Shown here one piece after another: positions 37,412-46,801 of a stretch of 64,000 nt of DNA (within the stretch, counting starts at the first letter, position 1; each line of letters begins with the position of its first letter). The translations under genes were made by a program, and so were the position numbers. Source of the DNA: Adiantum capillus-veneris (lineage: Eukaryota; Streptophyta; Polypodiopsida; Polypodiales; Pteridaceae); contig CM043953.1 of NCBI GenBank assembly GCA_014529385.2, forward strand, positions 114,605,549 through 114,669,548. Direction: 5' to 3'. The notes beneath the pieces were generated by a model that was given only the letters and a program-made list of their open reading frames with translations, searched no databases and was not told the DNA's origin.

Positions 37412-38623
37412 TTCTGAGGGGGGGGGGTCAGTCTCATGAAGTTTGGCCCTCAATTTGGCGTCATCTAATGTTAAATACTAGTCTTGTATCAAGGCCACTA
37501 AAGTGGCTTATTTTACATTGAGTAATTTGAGTATAGCATTCGCATATGAGATCAAAACATTCGAAAAATTATTCGATATCAATTTTAGATGCAAACAAGG
37601 CTTTGAGAAAACTTTATCACTCAAACAGTCAGAATAAAAAATTAACTTTTTTAGAAATGATAATCTTTGTATAAAATTGTATTTTTACACCCAAACTGGA
37701 CAACTATCAAATGTCATCAATCTTTATCTAAAAAATATATAGTTTTGAGAAGGCTATCACATAAGTATGTAGGTATTTTCAATGAATTTTGAGCATGCTT
37801 AAAAATAGATTGACTTAACTTTGAGATACTTTAATAAAAAATTTCGTTCTAGAAAAAAATAGTCCTCTGAGTTGGCTATGAAAATGTAGCTCGAGTATTT
37901 ATAAAATTTCACCAACTCATACTATCTGTTGGGCATGTTTTTTGAAAGGGTTTTTTATTTTGACTTTAGTTATTGGTGATTTTTTAACAAATGTCTCTAA
38001 AAGCCACAAAAGTGGCTCTCTCTCTACAAAATAATATTAATAATATTTTTTGTAATTTTGGTTATAATTATGAACATCCTAGTAATATGTATGTGGCAAT
38101 GATGCTTGGTTATGCATCCAAAGATGAAAACGCATCCTCACCTAACCTCTCAAGCCTTGCATGACAACCTCCCTCCACTAAGGCACCGACGAGCACCAAT
38201 TGCATAGAGGATACAATCTCCACATGCACCTTAATTTTGGTTATAATTATAAACATCCTAGTAATATGTATGTGGCAATGATGGTTGGTTATGCATCAAA
38301 AGATGAAAAAGACTACGGTGAATTTATGCTTAAAATAAGCTATGGCTAATTATTGGCTCCTTCCCTGCTCTCGCATCCTCACCTCACATGCACAACCTCC
38401 CTCCATTCAAGGCACCAATGAGCACCAATTGCATAGAGGTACAATCCATGTGCCTACATGATGATCGTGAGAAGCCTCCACCTAAGCTCCACCTCAGCGT
38501 GGAGTTGCATTGTCAGCCCCCCCACCTCACCTCTCGTGCCACATTAGGCCCGTGTCAGACTGGGGCACCCGCCCCTCTCCCATCTCGCTCGTGGATACCA
38601 AAGTGCAGTTACATTGGGGTAAT
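37412..38623. other. Non-coding region with a local duplication
   Basis: AT-rich to about 38140, then mixed. 38042-38226 and 38234-38460 repeat each other (phrases ataattat, aacatcctagtaatatgta, gagcaccaattgcatagagg), a tandem duplication of about 190 bp. No gene seen. Confidence 0.45.
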
Positions 38624-38745
38624 TACAAAAAAGGTGACCTTTATCTGCAGCCAGTGAGAGATAGCCAAATGGTAAAGCTTCCGGTTTCGGCACTGACTGC
38701 AAGAGTTCAAAGCGTGTGAAAAAATCTCCGCCTCACCTTTTTGTA
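38624..38745. mobile_element. Small inverted-repeat element (MITE-like)
   Basis: About 122 bp bounded by inverted termini tacaaaaaaggtga and tcacctttttgta (one base length difference). The interior includes tagccaaatggt and gagttcaaagc, loosely like pol III A and B boxes. No convincing target duplication was seen, so it may be a chance hairpin. Confidence 0.4.
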
Positions 38746-39107
38746 GTTGAACACCCATGGAGAAAAGTTGGCCGGGGGGGTTTGCCCGCCCCTTTGACAT
38801 GAGTGGGAGGCCAACTTTCACTTTTTGTTGGACAAATGGCTGCCCGCCACCTCGACATGGCCGCCAATTGCTTGTCCCAATGTGACACCCCCCTTAGTAA
38901 ACGCGTCTCGGCTTCCTTATCTTGGTCGAGTTTACTTTCTATACATATCTATCTATACATATATAATAGGGGGAGGGATTCCGGCTCCCCTCCCTGCCAC
39001 ACGTCTACTCCTCCTTCATCCGACAGCTCCCAGTGGTGTGCCCTGCAGTCCTACGTACTCAGCGAGATAGCACACAGAAAGAGGGAGAGGTGGCCTTCGG
39101 TCCTTGG

Positions 39108-39579
39108 CACTAAGTAACACCTATATTTAATGCGGGGGAGAGTAATGGGATCGACGGTTCGGGTTGGGGGGCGGGATCTCGAGGCGAACTAAACCTGGCT
39201 AGCGGGAAAAACGAGTCGTGCTGCCGAAAAAATGAGGGGTACTAAATTCACCCAGTGGGAAATATGAGGCACACCGTCGAGATTTGAACCCGTGACCTTG
39301 CTCCGCGTTTAGGGTCACATAGGCTAACCACCTCCCCGCGCGCACATTGTGTATCCCAAACCATTTTTATGATGTAATATTGTGAGTTGAGACGCATTTG
39401 CCCACGTTGTCCGGGTTTAGTGCGTGTCCAGGTTTAGTTTTTTAACAGTCCAAGTTTAGTGCATGTCCATGTTTAGTTTTTGAGCAAACATTTGCGGTTG
39501 CGATCTTTTTTCGGTCTTCGTACGTGAACTTCCCCGCCCTTGATCCCGTTTCCCTCTTAAATATAGGTGTCACTTAGTG
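39108..39579. mobile_element. CACTA-type MITE, 472 bp
   Basis: Begins CACTA and ends TAGTG, with 23-bp terminal inverted repeats (CACTAAGTRACACC followed by a shared tail) differing at one base. CACTA ends are the mark of En/Spm-type DNA transposons, and 472 bp with no frame means it is non-autonomous. The flanking triplets (tgg left, ttg right) differ at one base, so the 3-bp target duplication is imperfect. The interior holds a pol III-like pair of boxes. Confidence 0.75.
39279..39330 (-). repeat. tRNA-like pol III promoter (SINE-like) inside the MITE
   Basis: On the minus strand TGGTTAGCCTAT (A-box-like) precedes GGGTTCAAATCTC (B-box-like) by about 27 bases, as in tRNA-derived SINE heads. 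It has no clear tail or target duplication. Either a SINE fragment carried in the MITE or a tRNA relic. Confidence 0.5.
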
Positions 39580-40692
39580 TTGAGGGCCTTTAGTTCAAAA
39601 GAGATGTGGACTTACTGCCTACTCGCTCCTACTCACTCTGCTCTCTTTTTATTCATTCATTATTAAGATGCTTCCATTCTCAAGGGCATCTTTGCCCTTA
39701 GCCTTAGAGAAAGGCTCCCTATTCAAAAAGATCTCCGCACACGAGAGTCGAGTCCAACCCCCTTGAACTTTGACCGTCTCGACAATATCGTAGCCAACTC
39801 CAACACTCAGCTTTCTGACAAAGCCATCGATCTAAGGTTAAAGAAATAAAACATTCCCCCCCCCGCCCCGCCCCGCCCCGTGCCCGCCCCGCCCCGTGCC
39901 CGCCCTTCTGCCTGTTTACTTGCAGCTGATTGGCTCGCGCTATCCTGCTCGTGGTTGGCTCAGGGATTGTCGCTAATTCCTCTCCATGCGTGCTACCAAC
40001 CTGAAGCACTTTCTGCGTTCTCTCTCACGCACGCTGCAATCAGCCTCCTACTCACAAATTTCATGAGGAGAATCTGTGTTGATTCTCCTCTTCTTTTCTT
40101 TTACGAAAGTTGTAGCACCTAGGGTAGATCAGGGGCCAGTTGTGGTACGGCCCCCACAGAAAAGACACATGAACCCCTAATTTTAATATGTTTGGGGACC
40201 AAAAGAAGCACAAAAAGGTGGAGTTGAAACAGCTAGTTCATTTGAAACGAAGCCTCCTCATTGTCTAGGGTGTGGGTTCAAGACGTTGTGGCTGCATTTT
40301 ACCTCTTTTGGCCCCGATTGGTGTTCTTATTCATGCCAATTTTTGATACACGTCATTCCGAAAATTGCGCCGCGACTATCGACTTTCAAACCCGACCAAT
40401 CCCAAATTATTTTTCCTGAAAGCTTATGAAAAGGCGATTAAATTGAGCTACTCAGCACAAAAATTTGAGTTCGGAGGAAGGAGATTAAAGCTCCCCAAGT
40501 TACCCGTCCCCCTACTGGCTCCTCTACCCTACTGGGAGAGAGGAAAGTGCCGGAGGGGTGGGGGGGAGGGGGGGGCTTCGTGCCTCGTCCGCCACTTACG
40601 AAGGCGGGAAATTATTCGCAATTTCAAAATCTTCCGCAACACGCAGCTGCTTTCCCTTGAACCACTGAACACACTCTCACGCTCCGGTTGTC
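39580..40692. other. Upstream region of the zinc-finger gene
   Basis: Distinctly richer in G+C and CpG than the transposon DNA on both sides. It contains a C-rich repeat at 39856-39905 and a purine/GC-rich stretch at 40545-40580. An in-frame stop at 40666-40668 precedes the gene's ATG, so translation cannot start upstream in that frame. I cannot place the transcription start. Confidence 0.45.
39856..39905. repeat. (CCCCG)n-type tract
   Basis: C-rich pentamer repeat with CpG at each unit. The minus strand has many G runs of four and could form G-quadruplexes. It lies about 790 bp upstream of the zinc-finger gene start. Confidence 0.8.
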
Positions 40693-41079
40693 ATGCCCAC
40701 GAAGAAAGCCGAAGCTGCGAGGGCGGTCGTTAGTCCTTCGAAGATGAAGAGGACAGCTGAGCTCGAAGAAGATGTCCATGGAGCCCAAGCGGGCGCCACC
40801 ACGAAGCGCAGGAAAGGGCTCGGCCTTCGCGTGATCGGCGGTCGCATCTATGATTCTGAAAACGGCAGAACATGCCATCAGGTAGCTCCTCGGCCATTCT
40901 CCAGCTCCCAATTTTTTCTCGCATGTGCCATCGCTTCATCAGATCGTTTCTCTTGCCCTTCTCAGTGCCGGCAGAAGACCATTGATTTTATGGCTTCCTG
41001 TAAAGCTTCTTTTCGCTCCAGGCCGTGTACCCAGCATTACTGTGCCAAGTGCCTGCTCAACAGGTTTGTCGTCGTGATG

Positions 41080-41122
<43 letters not shown>

Positions 41123-44100
41123 AACGTACCCAGCTGTGACACAGATACGGCGAGAAAGTCACGGAAGTGTCTCAGCTTCCTTCTTGGAGCTGCCCCAAAT
41201 GCCGTAGAGAGTGCAATTGCAGCATCTGCTTGTAAGACATCTCTGTGCACATGTTTTGCTTAGATCAAATGTGTTGTTGCTCACAATGTCCCACGTCCAT
41301 AGGAAGAAGCAGGGATGTGTTCCAACAGGCATCTTGGCTCATACAGCCAAGGCAACGGGGTTTACATCTGTGGCTGAGCTTCTCAAGAAACGCTCTGCTG
41401 TCAGAGTGGTAGGCTGCTTCTCTTTGTAGTGTTATATTGAAGTATTTTTCAAGCAGGCCCTTAAATGTGTTTTTCTTCAAACGTAGGATCACAATGAAGC
41501 CGCTCCCTCTCCTGGTATGGCTAAAGCCAAGAAAAGAAAGCTTGTAGTAACTGCAGATGGAGAAGTAGAAGGGCCTGTTGCAAATGCTCTTCTACGTACA
41601 CCTCCCACAAAGCAGAAGAAAGCTCCTGTTACTATTTCATCTGATGTGGCTTCTCCCGCAAAGAAGAGGAAAAATATTTCGAATGCTCAAGGTACTATAC
41701 AGGAGTTTTTGGTTCCGAAAACCGAGAATGGCACTACCGTAAGTGGAGTTTCTGAGCTGGAGCTGAGTAAAGTAAAGAGGGAAGATGGGCATGTCCTGGT
41801 GAAGAAGTCAAAGAAAAAAAACACAGAGAACAAAGGCAGAGCTGATAATGAGGAAAGCAAGCCTTTGATTATAAAAAATAGCAAGGCTGCTAAAAAAAAC
41901 TTAAGCCTGGAGGTGAAAGTAAAAGTTGAAGGAGGGGCCGAAACCTGTAAAACTCAAAGCAGACCATTGGGAAAGAAAGATGTCAAACAGAAATGGGCAC
42001 TCTGTGATGCATCTGACAAGCCCAAGCTTGGAAACTTGACAAGTCCAAAAGTAGAAGCTGAGGAGCCTAAGAAGAAGGGCCAGGCTGGGAAAACTAAGTT
42101 TTCATCTGTTGAAAATGAGGTTGTCTTACCCGAGGGTGCACCTATAACAATGGTTGCAGGCATGGATTTTCCTACAGAGGCCATAGGGTCTGCAGTTCAA
42201 TTTGTCGAGTTCTGTTTTGCTTTCCAATCGGTGAGCTTCAGTGATTTCAAAACTCTTTGTGGTAGCTTTAATTATGCTTATTATCAAATTGTTTGGTTCT
42301 TTTCTTTTAGGTTTTGGGACTAAGAAGGGGGGATGCAGAGGCTGTGCTGCGGGAGTTAACAAAGGGGCGCTTAGCACGGAAGGGAAGCAACTCCTTACTT
42401 GTGCAGTTGCATGCTAAACTGCTCAACATAATTGAAAGTAGCTTCTCAGCCTCGTAAGTTTTCTCTTATGGAGTTCCAAGGAATACTCATAGACCAGTAT
42501 TGACTCTCATTTTGGTGTAGAAACCAACTTTAGTTTCAAAGACAATCAGTCAGCCAAGTTTATGCCATTAATAAATTCTTGATAGTATACCAGTTTACAT
42601 GTGGCAATGTTGTTCACTATGGAGATGGAAACGTTTTATTCCTTCTTTTCTTCTTCCAATTGACCTTCAAGAGACCTTTTCTCCTTCCAATATGTGCAAT
42701 ACAGGAATGGAGAAGTTACGCATTCTTCAAGTGGCAAAAGATCCTGGCTGAATGTTCTGAACAAGCATTTAAATGAAAGATCTTGTATACTTAAGAGCCT
42801 TTCCAAGGATAGTGACAAGTCACTGCCAACAAGTTTCATGCATGGAGGCCCTGTGGCTTCTACTGTAGTCCTAGAGGAAGATCTGAGAACAATGAAAATT
42901 GCTGTTGAAGAAGGTGTAGAAAGCTATGAGAATTTGGGGCTGTACCACAAGCTGCAACTTCTTGTCATCCTTTGTGATGACAGTCTGGAAACTCAGTAAG
43001 ATCAAGCCCTGCTATGTTGTTTTTCTTGTCAAGATCATCAAGTTGCTTCAAATTTACATGTCCTTGCAGGATTATGAGAGACCACATAGAGTCTGCTAAT
43101 CGGGAATATACGGAGTCTCAAAAAGGGACTCGAGAAGAGGTTCTAGCAGCCAGGAAAGAGGTAACATATTGAATGGTAAAATAGGTTGTCAGATTTTCTA
43201 AAGATCATGTTAAGAAAACATGAGCTTGAGCTTCCAGCAGTGCATGTTCTCACTGCCAACCCATTTGCATTCTTGAGTGTGAAAGTCATGCAGAAGAACA
43301 CTGCCAACCCATTTGCATTTTTGAGTGCAAAAGTCACGCATTTGTGTATGGTTGCCTGTTGACCTGGTATTGTTCATAACAAGCATATTCGTCACTCAGA
43401 AATGCTTCACCGGATGAGTGCCTAGAGCTAATATTCTTAAGCATTTTGGTAAGTAATTGCATGGTTTACAGGTTAGAGATGCCAAGCAGAAGATTAAGGA
43501 TGCAGAGGTTGCAAAGTTAATTGCCTTGGGTAACTTAAATGGTCCATTGACACATGAGGATCAGGAGGCTCTACTAAACAAGGTGCTAGCAGAGACCGAG
43601 AGAGCTGTTGCAGCTGCTTCTTTAGAGAAAGAAGCAATATCCAGAATGAGTAAGTGGTACATCAGAAAGTCTGGATAGTTCTTCATGAGTTTCTAGCTAG
43701 ATGAGTAGATTGAGCATTTGTTGCACGATAGGTGTATTGTAGACTCTGGTAATGAATATTTTTGTTTGTGCAGAAAAGGGTAGAAGTGATGCAGTGAGAA
43801 CAGATGCCATTGCGTGGAGTTTGGATCATAGAGCTTTTTATAAGTTGAAGGGGGTTGAAAATACAGATCGTGTGGTTGTTCAAGGTTGTCCAAAATCTAT
43901 AAAATGCTGAGAATGCACTTGAAACATACAAAGTGCACTAACGCTACTTTACTTGTGCAGAATGCAAGGCAGGACAGCCTACTCTGGATTCGTGGAGAGT
44001 CTATTCAGATGCAGATGAAGCTATTTTGACCAAGTATCTTTTGCAGAGGTGCCATTTTGTTGCTCTTTCTTTGAGTACATTATAGGTTAATTTTTCTATC

Positions 44101-44543
44101 AGAGCCAGAGACCTTAGGTCTCTACAATCTGGGATAAATAATAATCCTTTTAAAATATCTCAAATGAGGGTCCGCCTAGAAAATGAAGGTGGAAAGTCAA
44201 TAGACTTTGCATGTCTATATAAAGAGGTGGTTGAGCATGCATGCAATGTGTCTTTTCCATATCCTCCTAGGATTTCTTCTTTTTAGAGTTTCCTTGCACT
44301 TTGTATGTTACTGACTTTATTTATTTTGAAGCCATTAGGAGATATAGATATGTTTGTTTTCTATTAGGAGATATGTATTTTCCTATCAGAGCCATTATGA
44401 CCAATCTTAATTTTGGAACTTGTAGGGCTAAAATTTCTCGTAAGAAGATGCTTGCTGAAGCCGGGCTAGAGGACTTTCATGTTGAAGGAGGAGATGCAGA
44501 AAAGGAGAATAGGATTCCCATTGCTGTCAAGGTGGAAGCATAG
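40693..44543 (+). CDS. zf-4CXXC_R1 (CDCA7-type) zinc-finger protein with DDT/WHIM-like region
   Basis: Complete 12-exon gene, 747 residues. Exons: 40693-40881, 40966-41063, 41145-41231, 41303-41408, 41487-42230, 42311-42453, 42705-42995, 43070-43160, 43472-43649, 43774-43884, 43961-44048, 44426-44543. All introns are GT-AG and every phase joins without a stop. The ATG is the first after an in-frame stop at 40666. Residues 50-152 form the zf-4CXXC_R1 domain: cysteines 61, 64, 75, 84, 89, 92, 112, 115, 119, 121, 124, with CRQKT, LLNRYGE and PTGILAHTAKATGF. Residues 171-360 are lysine-rich and probably disordered (nuclear signal AKKRKL). Residues 372-430 (MVAGMDFPTEAIGSAVQFVEF...) look DDT-like, and 534-747 WHIM-like (LYHKLQLLVILCDD; RTDAIAWSLDHRAFYKL). 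Known: CDCA7 proteins recruit the HELLS/DDM1 remodeller in DNA methylation maintenance, and DDT/WHIM modules contact ISWI-type remodellers. Inferred: a nuclear chromatin factor. The spacing between cysteines 75 and 89 is shorter than in vertebrate CDCA7, so this is probably the plant DDT-bearing subfamily, whose role is less clear. Confidence 0.93.
41083..41120. repeat. (AG)n microsatellite in intron 2
   Basis: About 19 AG units fill half of the 81-bp intron of the zinc-finger gene and end about 24 bases before its acceptor site. Confidence 0.95.
43251..43341. repeat. 48-bp tandem duplication in intron 8
   Basis: Two adjacent copies of a 48-bp unit beginning cactgccaaccc (43251 and 43299), with few differences. 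Intronic, with no coding effect. Confidence 0.85.
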
Positions 44544-44565
44544 TATTGATCTCATCACCTCTGAC

Positions 44566-44571
44566 AATAAA
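44566..44571 (+). terminator. Poly(A) signal of the zinc-finger gene
   Basis: AATAAA lies 23 bases after the stop codon and is followed by the U-rich and TGTA phrases usual near plant cleavage sites. It is unusually close to the stop, so a second signal further on may also be used. Confidence 0.45.
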
Positions 44572-45633
44572 TTTGTACATTGCTTGAGTTCCCTTTTTGG
44601 TGTCCTTTCTTCAATCTGTGGAGCCATCCATGTGCTAACTATGTTGCAGGCTTATTCATCTCTTCCTAAAATTATGTAATTCTGGCATCCATCGGGTACT
44701 CCTGTACTAGAAGTTTTGTCGGCTAGGTCTCTGTTGGTAACCGCTGAGGCTCTTCTAATCTTCAATAGGGATGAAATATGCAGCCTTCAAAATTTGTACA
44801 TTATCTAATCTGCCTAAAAATCAGACTAATTCAATTCAAAAGGAATTCTAAGGTGGCTGTCTGGCTCATTTGTGTGGAATGCCATTCTTAATTGAGAATG
44901 GAGAACTTTGGGCTCTAAACTCATTGTTCTTCAACTTTCAAGGTGAGTTTGTGCCCAACAATTACAAATTGTGGTATATACCTTAGAAATTAATTTTACA
45001 ATTTTGTGCTAGTGAGACCAAGTTGATGATGATGATGAAGTGGAGTTATTGGTAAACAACAATCCTTGATGTTGGGTAGGTCGCGACTTCACTTGTGACT
45101 TGTGCAAATTAGACAACTTTCAATCCTCCGTATTAAATGATGCAGGGTCAGTACGCATGACTATGGCATATACATAATATACAGCAACTATCATACTAAT
45201 ATGTAAGTCTTTGTGGTCCATTGTGTAATCATCATGTTAATAAACCATGCTAATTTGTTTTTTTATTTTTGAAAATGTAAGCAAATTAAATGGAGATACA
45301 TTGATAAGAGCGGTTTTTTTAAATCCATTTGGAAACTTACCCATTAATTCATAAAAAAAGAGGTCTATCTATTCTTGTTTACATTTTGAAAGGGCTTTTT
45401 TAATTAGCCTGCGAATGCACGTTATAAAGGGGGTTTAAGTGGACAGCAAACATTTTGCACAAAGTGAAGCCAATATATTAGTTTTGAATGTAAGCCACCA
45501 ATATGATACAGGTAACCATTCCTATACAATACTAGCTGTAAGGAAAACCATTCTTGTATATACCATCAAACTCTGCTCTTCTTGAGGTTAAAGAAAACAA
45601 GCATTGTACATTGAAGTAAGAATTGCCTTTGCT
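44572..45633. other. Intergenic region between convergent genes
   Basis: AT-rich, non-coding. It probably holds the 3' untranslated regions of both neighbours. No repeat or RNA gene seen. Confidence 0.5.
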
Positions 45634-46440
45634 TTACCAAGCACTTTGTAAGAGCGAAGGACGATTCCACTGTCTTGTACCATTGTTGCGCTGTGCCCAT
45701 ATCCTTGACATGAGAAAAACAGAAAGTTTGCTGGCATACTTCTTAATGCTTCGCTTTAGCATAATCCATGGTGATGATGAGGACGGAGACAAGGGTGATG
45801 AATGGTAGAGGGATCCACTGGGGCTTTGCTGAGATAGACCCATTTGATGACGGCGGGGCTCTCTCTCCATTCCACTTGCTCTCAAATCACCTCTTAAGTG
45901 GTGTAAAGAGGGATTGTTGCGTGCTTGTCGCACAAGGCCATCTGCATTGCCCAGGTGATCACCATTCGTAGATGTACTTCTGCTTTGCCTATCATAAGGC
46001 ACTGTCCTCAACATCGTCATATAATCGTCTCTCTGCCTGTTGTCGTATTGAGTGTCAAATAATTCTCTTCTCAAATCTTCTCTGAGGGGGGTCGCTGCAT
46101 TACGTGATCTCCTGGCTTGCAAGGGGGACCGGCTTTCCTCTTCATTCGTATCAAAGAAATGCCTGCTTGTGTCATGGTAGTAGTAGCCATCATCTGCATC
46201 CATGTAGTAGAGGTCATCACTGATTGAGTCCGATGGGTAGAAATCCGAGATCGATGAAGACGGGGCTCGGTTCGGAAACCAAAAGGAGAGAAGGAAATCA
46301 AAGAGAAACTGCAGAGATGCGCCCACCAAGAGAGCCAACGTTGGAAGAAGTTGGGTAAAGAGGAGTTCAACCACAGAAAATGCAAAGTCTATCAACTGGT
46401 ACATGAAGGAAACGAAAGCCTCTAAAGGTGAGTTGGTCAT
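45634..46440 (-). CDS. Unrecognised membrane-anchored protein
   Basis: Single open frame of 268 residues from the ATG at 46440. A longer frame begins at 46533 but would translate a CT/CA repeat, so I prefer the inner start (MTNSPLEAF). Residues 8-57 are strongly hydrophobic (FAFSVVELLFTQLLPTLALL and LQFLFDFLLSFWF), predicting one or two membrane spans near the N-terminus. The rest is hydrophilic: an acidic, tyrosine-rich stretch (DDLYYMDADDGYYYHD), then an arginine-rich region and a serine/proline run (SSPLSPSSSSPW), ending with a basic tail. I recognise no family. Support for a real gene: length without stops, absence of transposon motifs, ordered composition, and a position convergent with the zinc-finger gene about 1.1 kb away. 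An (AG)n tract at 46488-46519 would fall in its 5' leader. It could instead be the last exon of a longer gene, or a chance frame. Confidence 0.6.
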   Translation of the reverse strand: MTNSPLEAFVSFMYQLIDFAFSVVELLFTQLLPTLALLVGASLQFLFDFLLSFWFPNRAPSSSISDFYPSDSISDDLYYMDADDGYYYHDTSRHFFDTNEEESRSPLQARRSRNAATPLREDLRRELFDTQYDNRQRDDYMTMLRTVPYDRQSRSTSTNGDHLGNADGLVRQARNNPSLHHLRGDLRASGMEREPRRHQMGLSQQSPSGSLYHSSPLSPSSSSPWIMLKRSIKKYASKLSVFLMSRIWAQRNNGTRQWNRPSLLQSAW

Positions 46441-46476
46441 AGGGTGGGTGCGTGTGCGTGTGTATGAGTGCGCGCT

Positions 46477-46487
<11 letters not shown>

Positions 46488-46519
<32 letters not shown>
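46488..46519. repeat. (AG)n tract preceded by TG repeats
   Basis: About 16 AG units following a degenerate TG run (46441-46487), directly upstream of the membrane-protein start on the minus strand. Confidence 0.95.
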
Positions 46520-46521
<2 letters not shown>

Positions 46522-46701
46522 ACAAGAATTCATTTATAGTTCTTGTTGTTTAAGGGATCCAAGTGAATCTCAATGCTCATTCTTGACAAGGATTCTTTGT
46601 AATTGTAGCATATGCCGTATTTCTATTGTTGTAATGACAAAGGAAAAGTATAGAGTAAGGTTGAAGTACATGTCTATAGAAAAGAATTGATTTTGTCCAT
46701 C

Positions 46702-46801
46702 ATAGCAAGTGGGACTTGAACCCACGCCTGTTGTATTCATCAAATTTGTTTTGCTCTTGAGTCCCACCGCATGCCTTAGTAGAGAAGTAAGTTTGGCTTA
46801 C
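46702..46801 (-). pseudogene. tRNA-Leu(CAA)-like relic
   Basis: On the minus strand the 3' part has a perfect T arm (GTGGG TTCAAGT CCCAC) in the context GGCGTGGGTTCAA, as in plant tRNA-Leu. The 5' part has TAAGGC and GGGACTCAAG, like the D arm and CAA anticodon loop. The acceptor stem pairs at only about three of seven positions and the anticodon stem does not close, so it is a decayed tRNA or the head of a tRNA-derived SINE. Confidence 0.45.

Noticed and set aside
40200-40300. A further pol III-like box pair (gctagttcattt and gggttcaagacg)
   Set aside because: The A box is a poor match and there are no ends or tail, so it is too weak to list as a SINE.
40365-40733. Open frame overlapping the start of the zinc-finger gene in another phase
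   Set aside because: It has no domain and a composition typical of GC-rich 5' flank. The zinc-finger frame is fully supported by splice phases.
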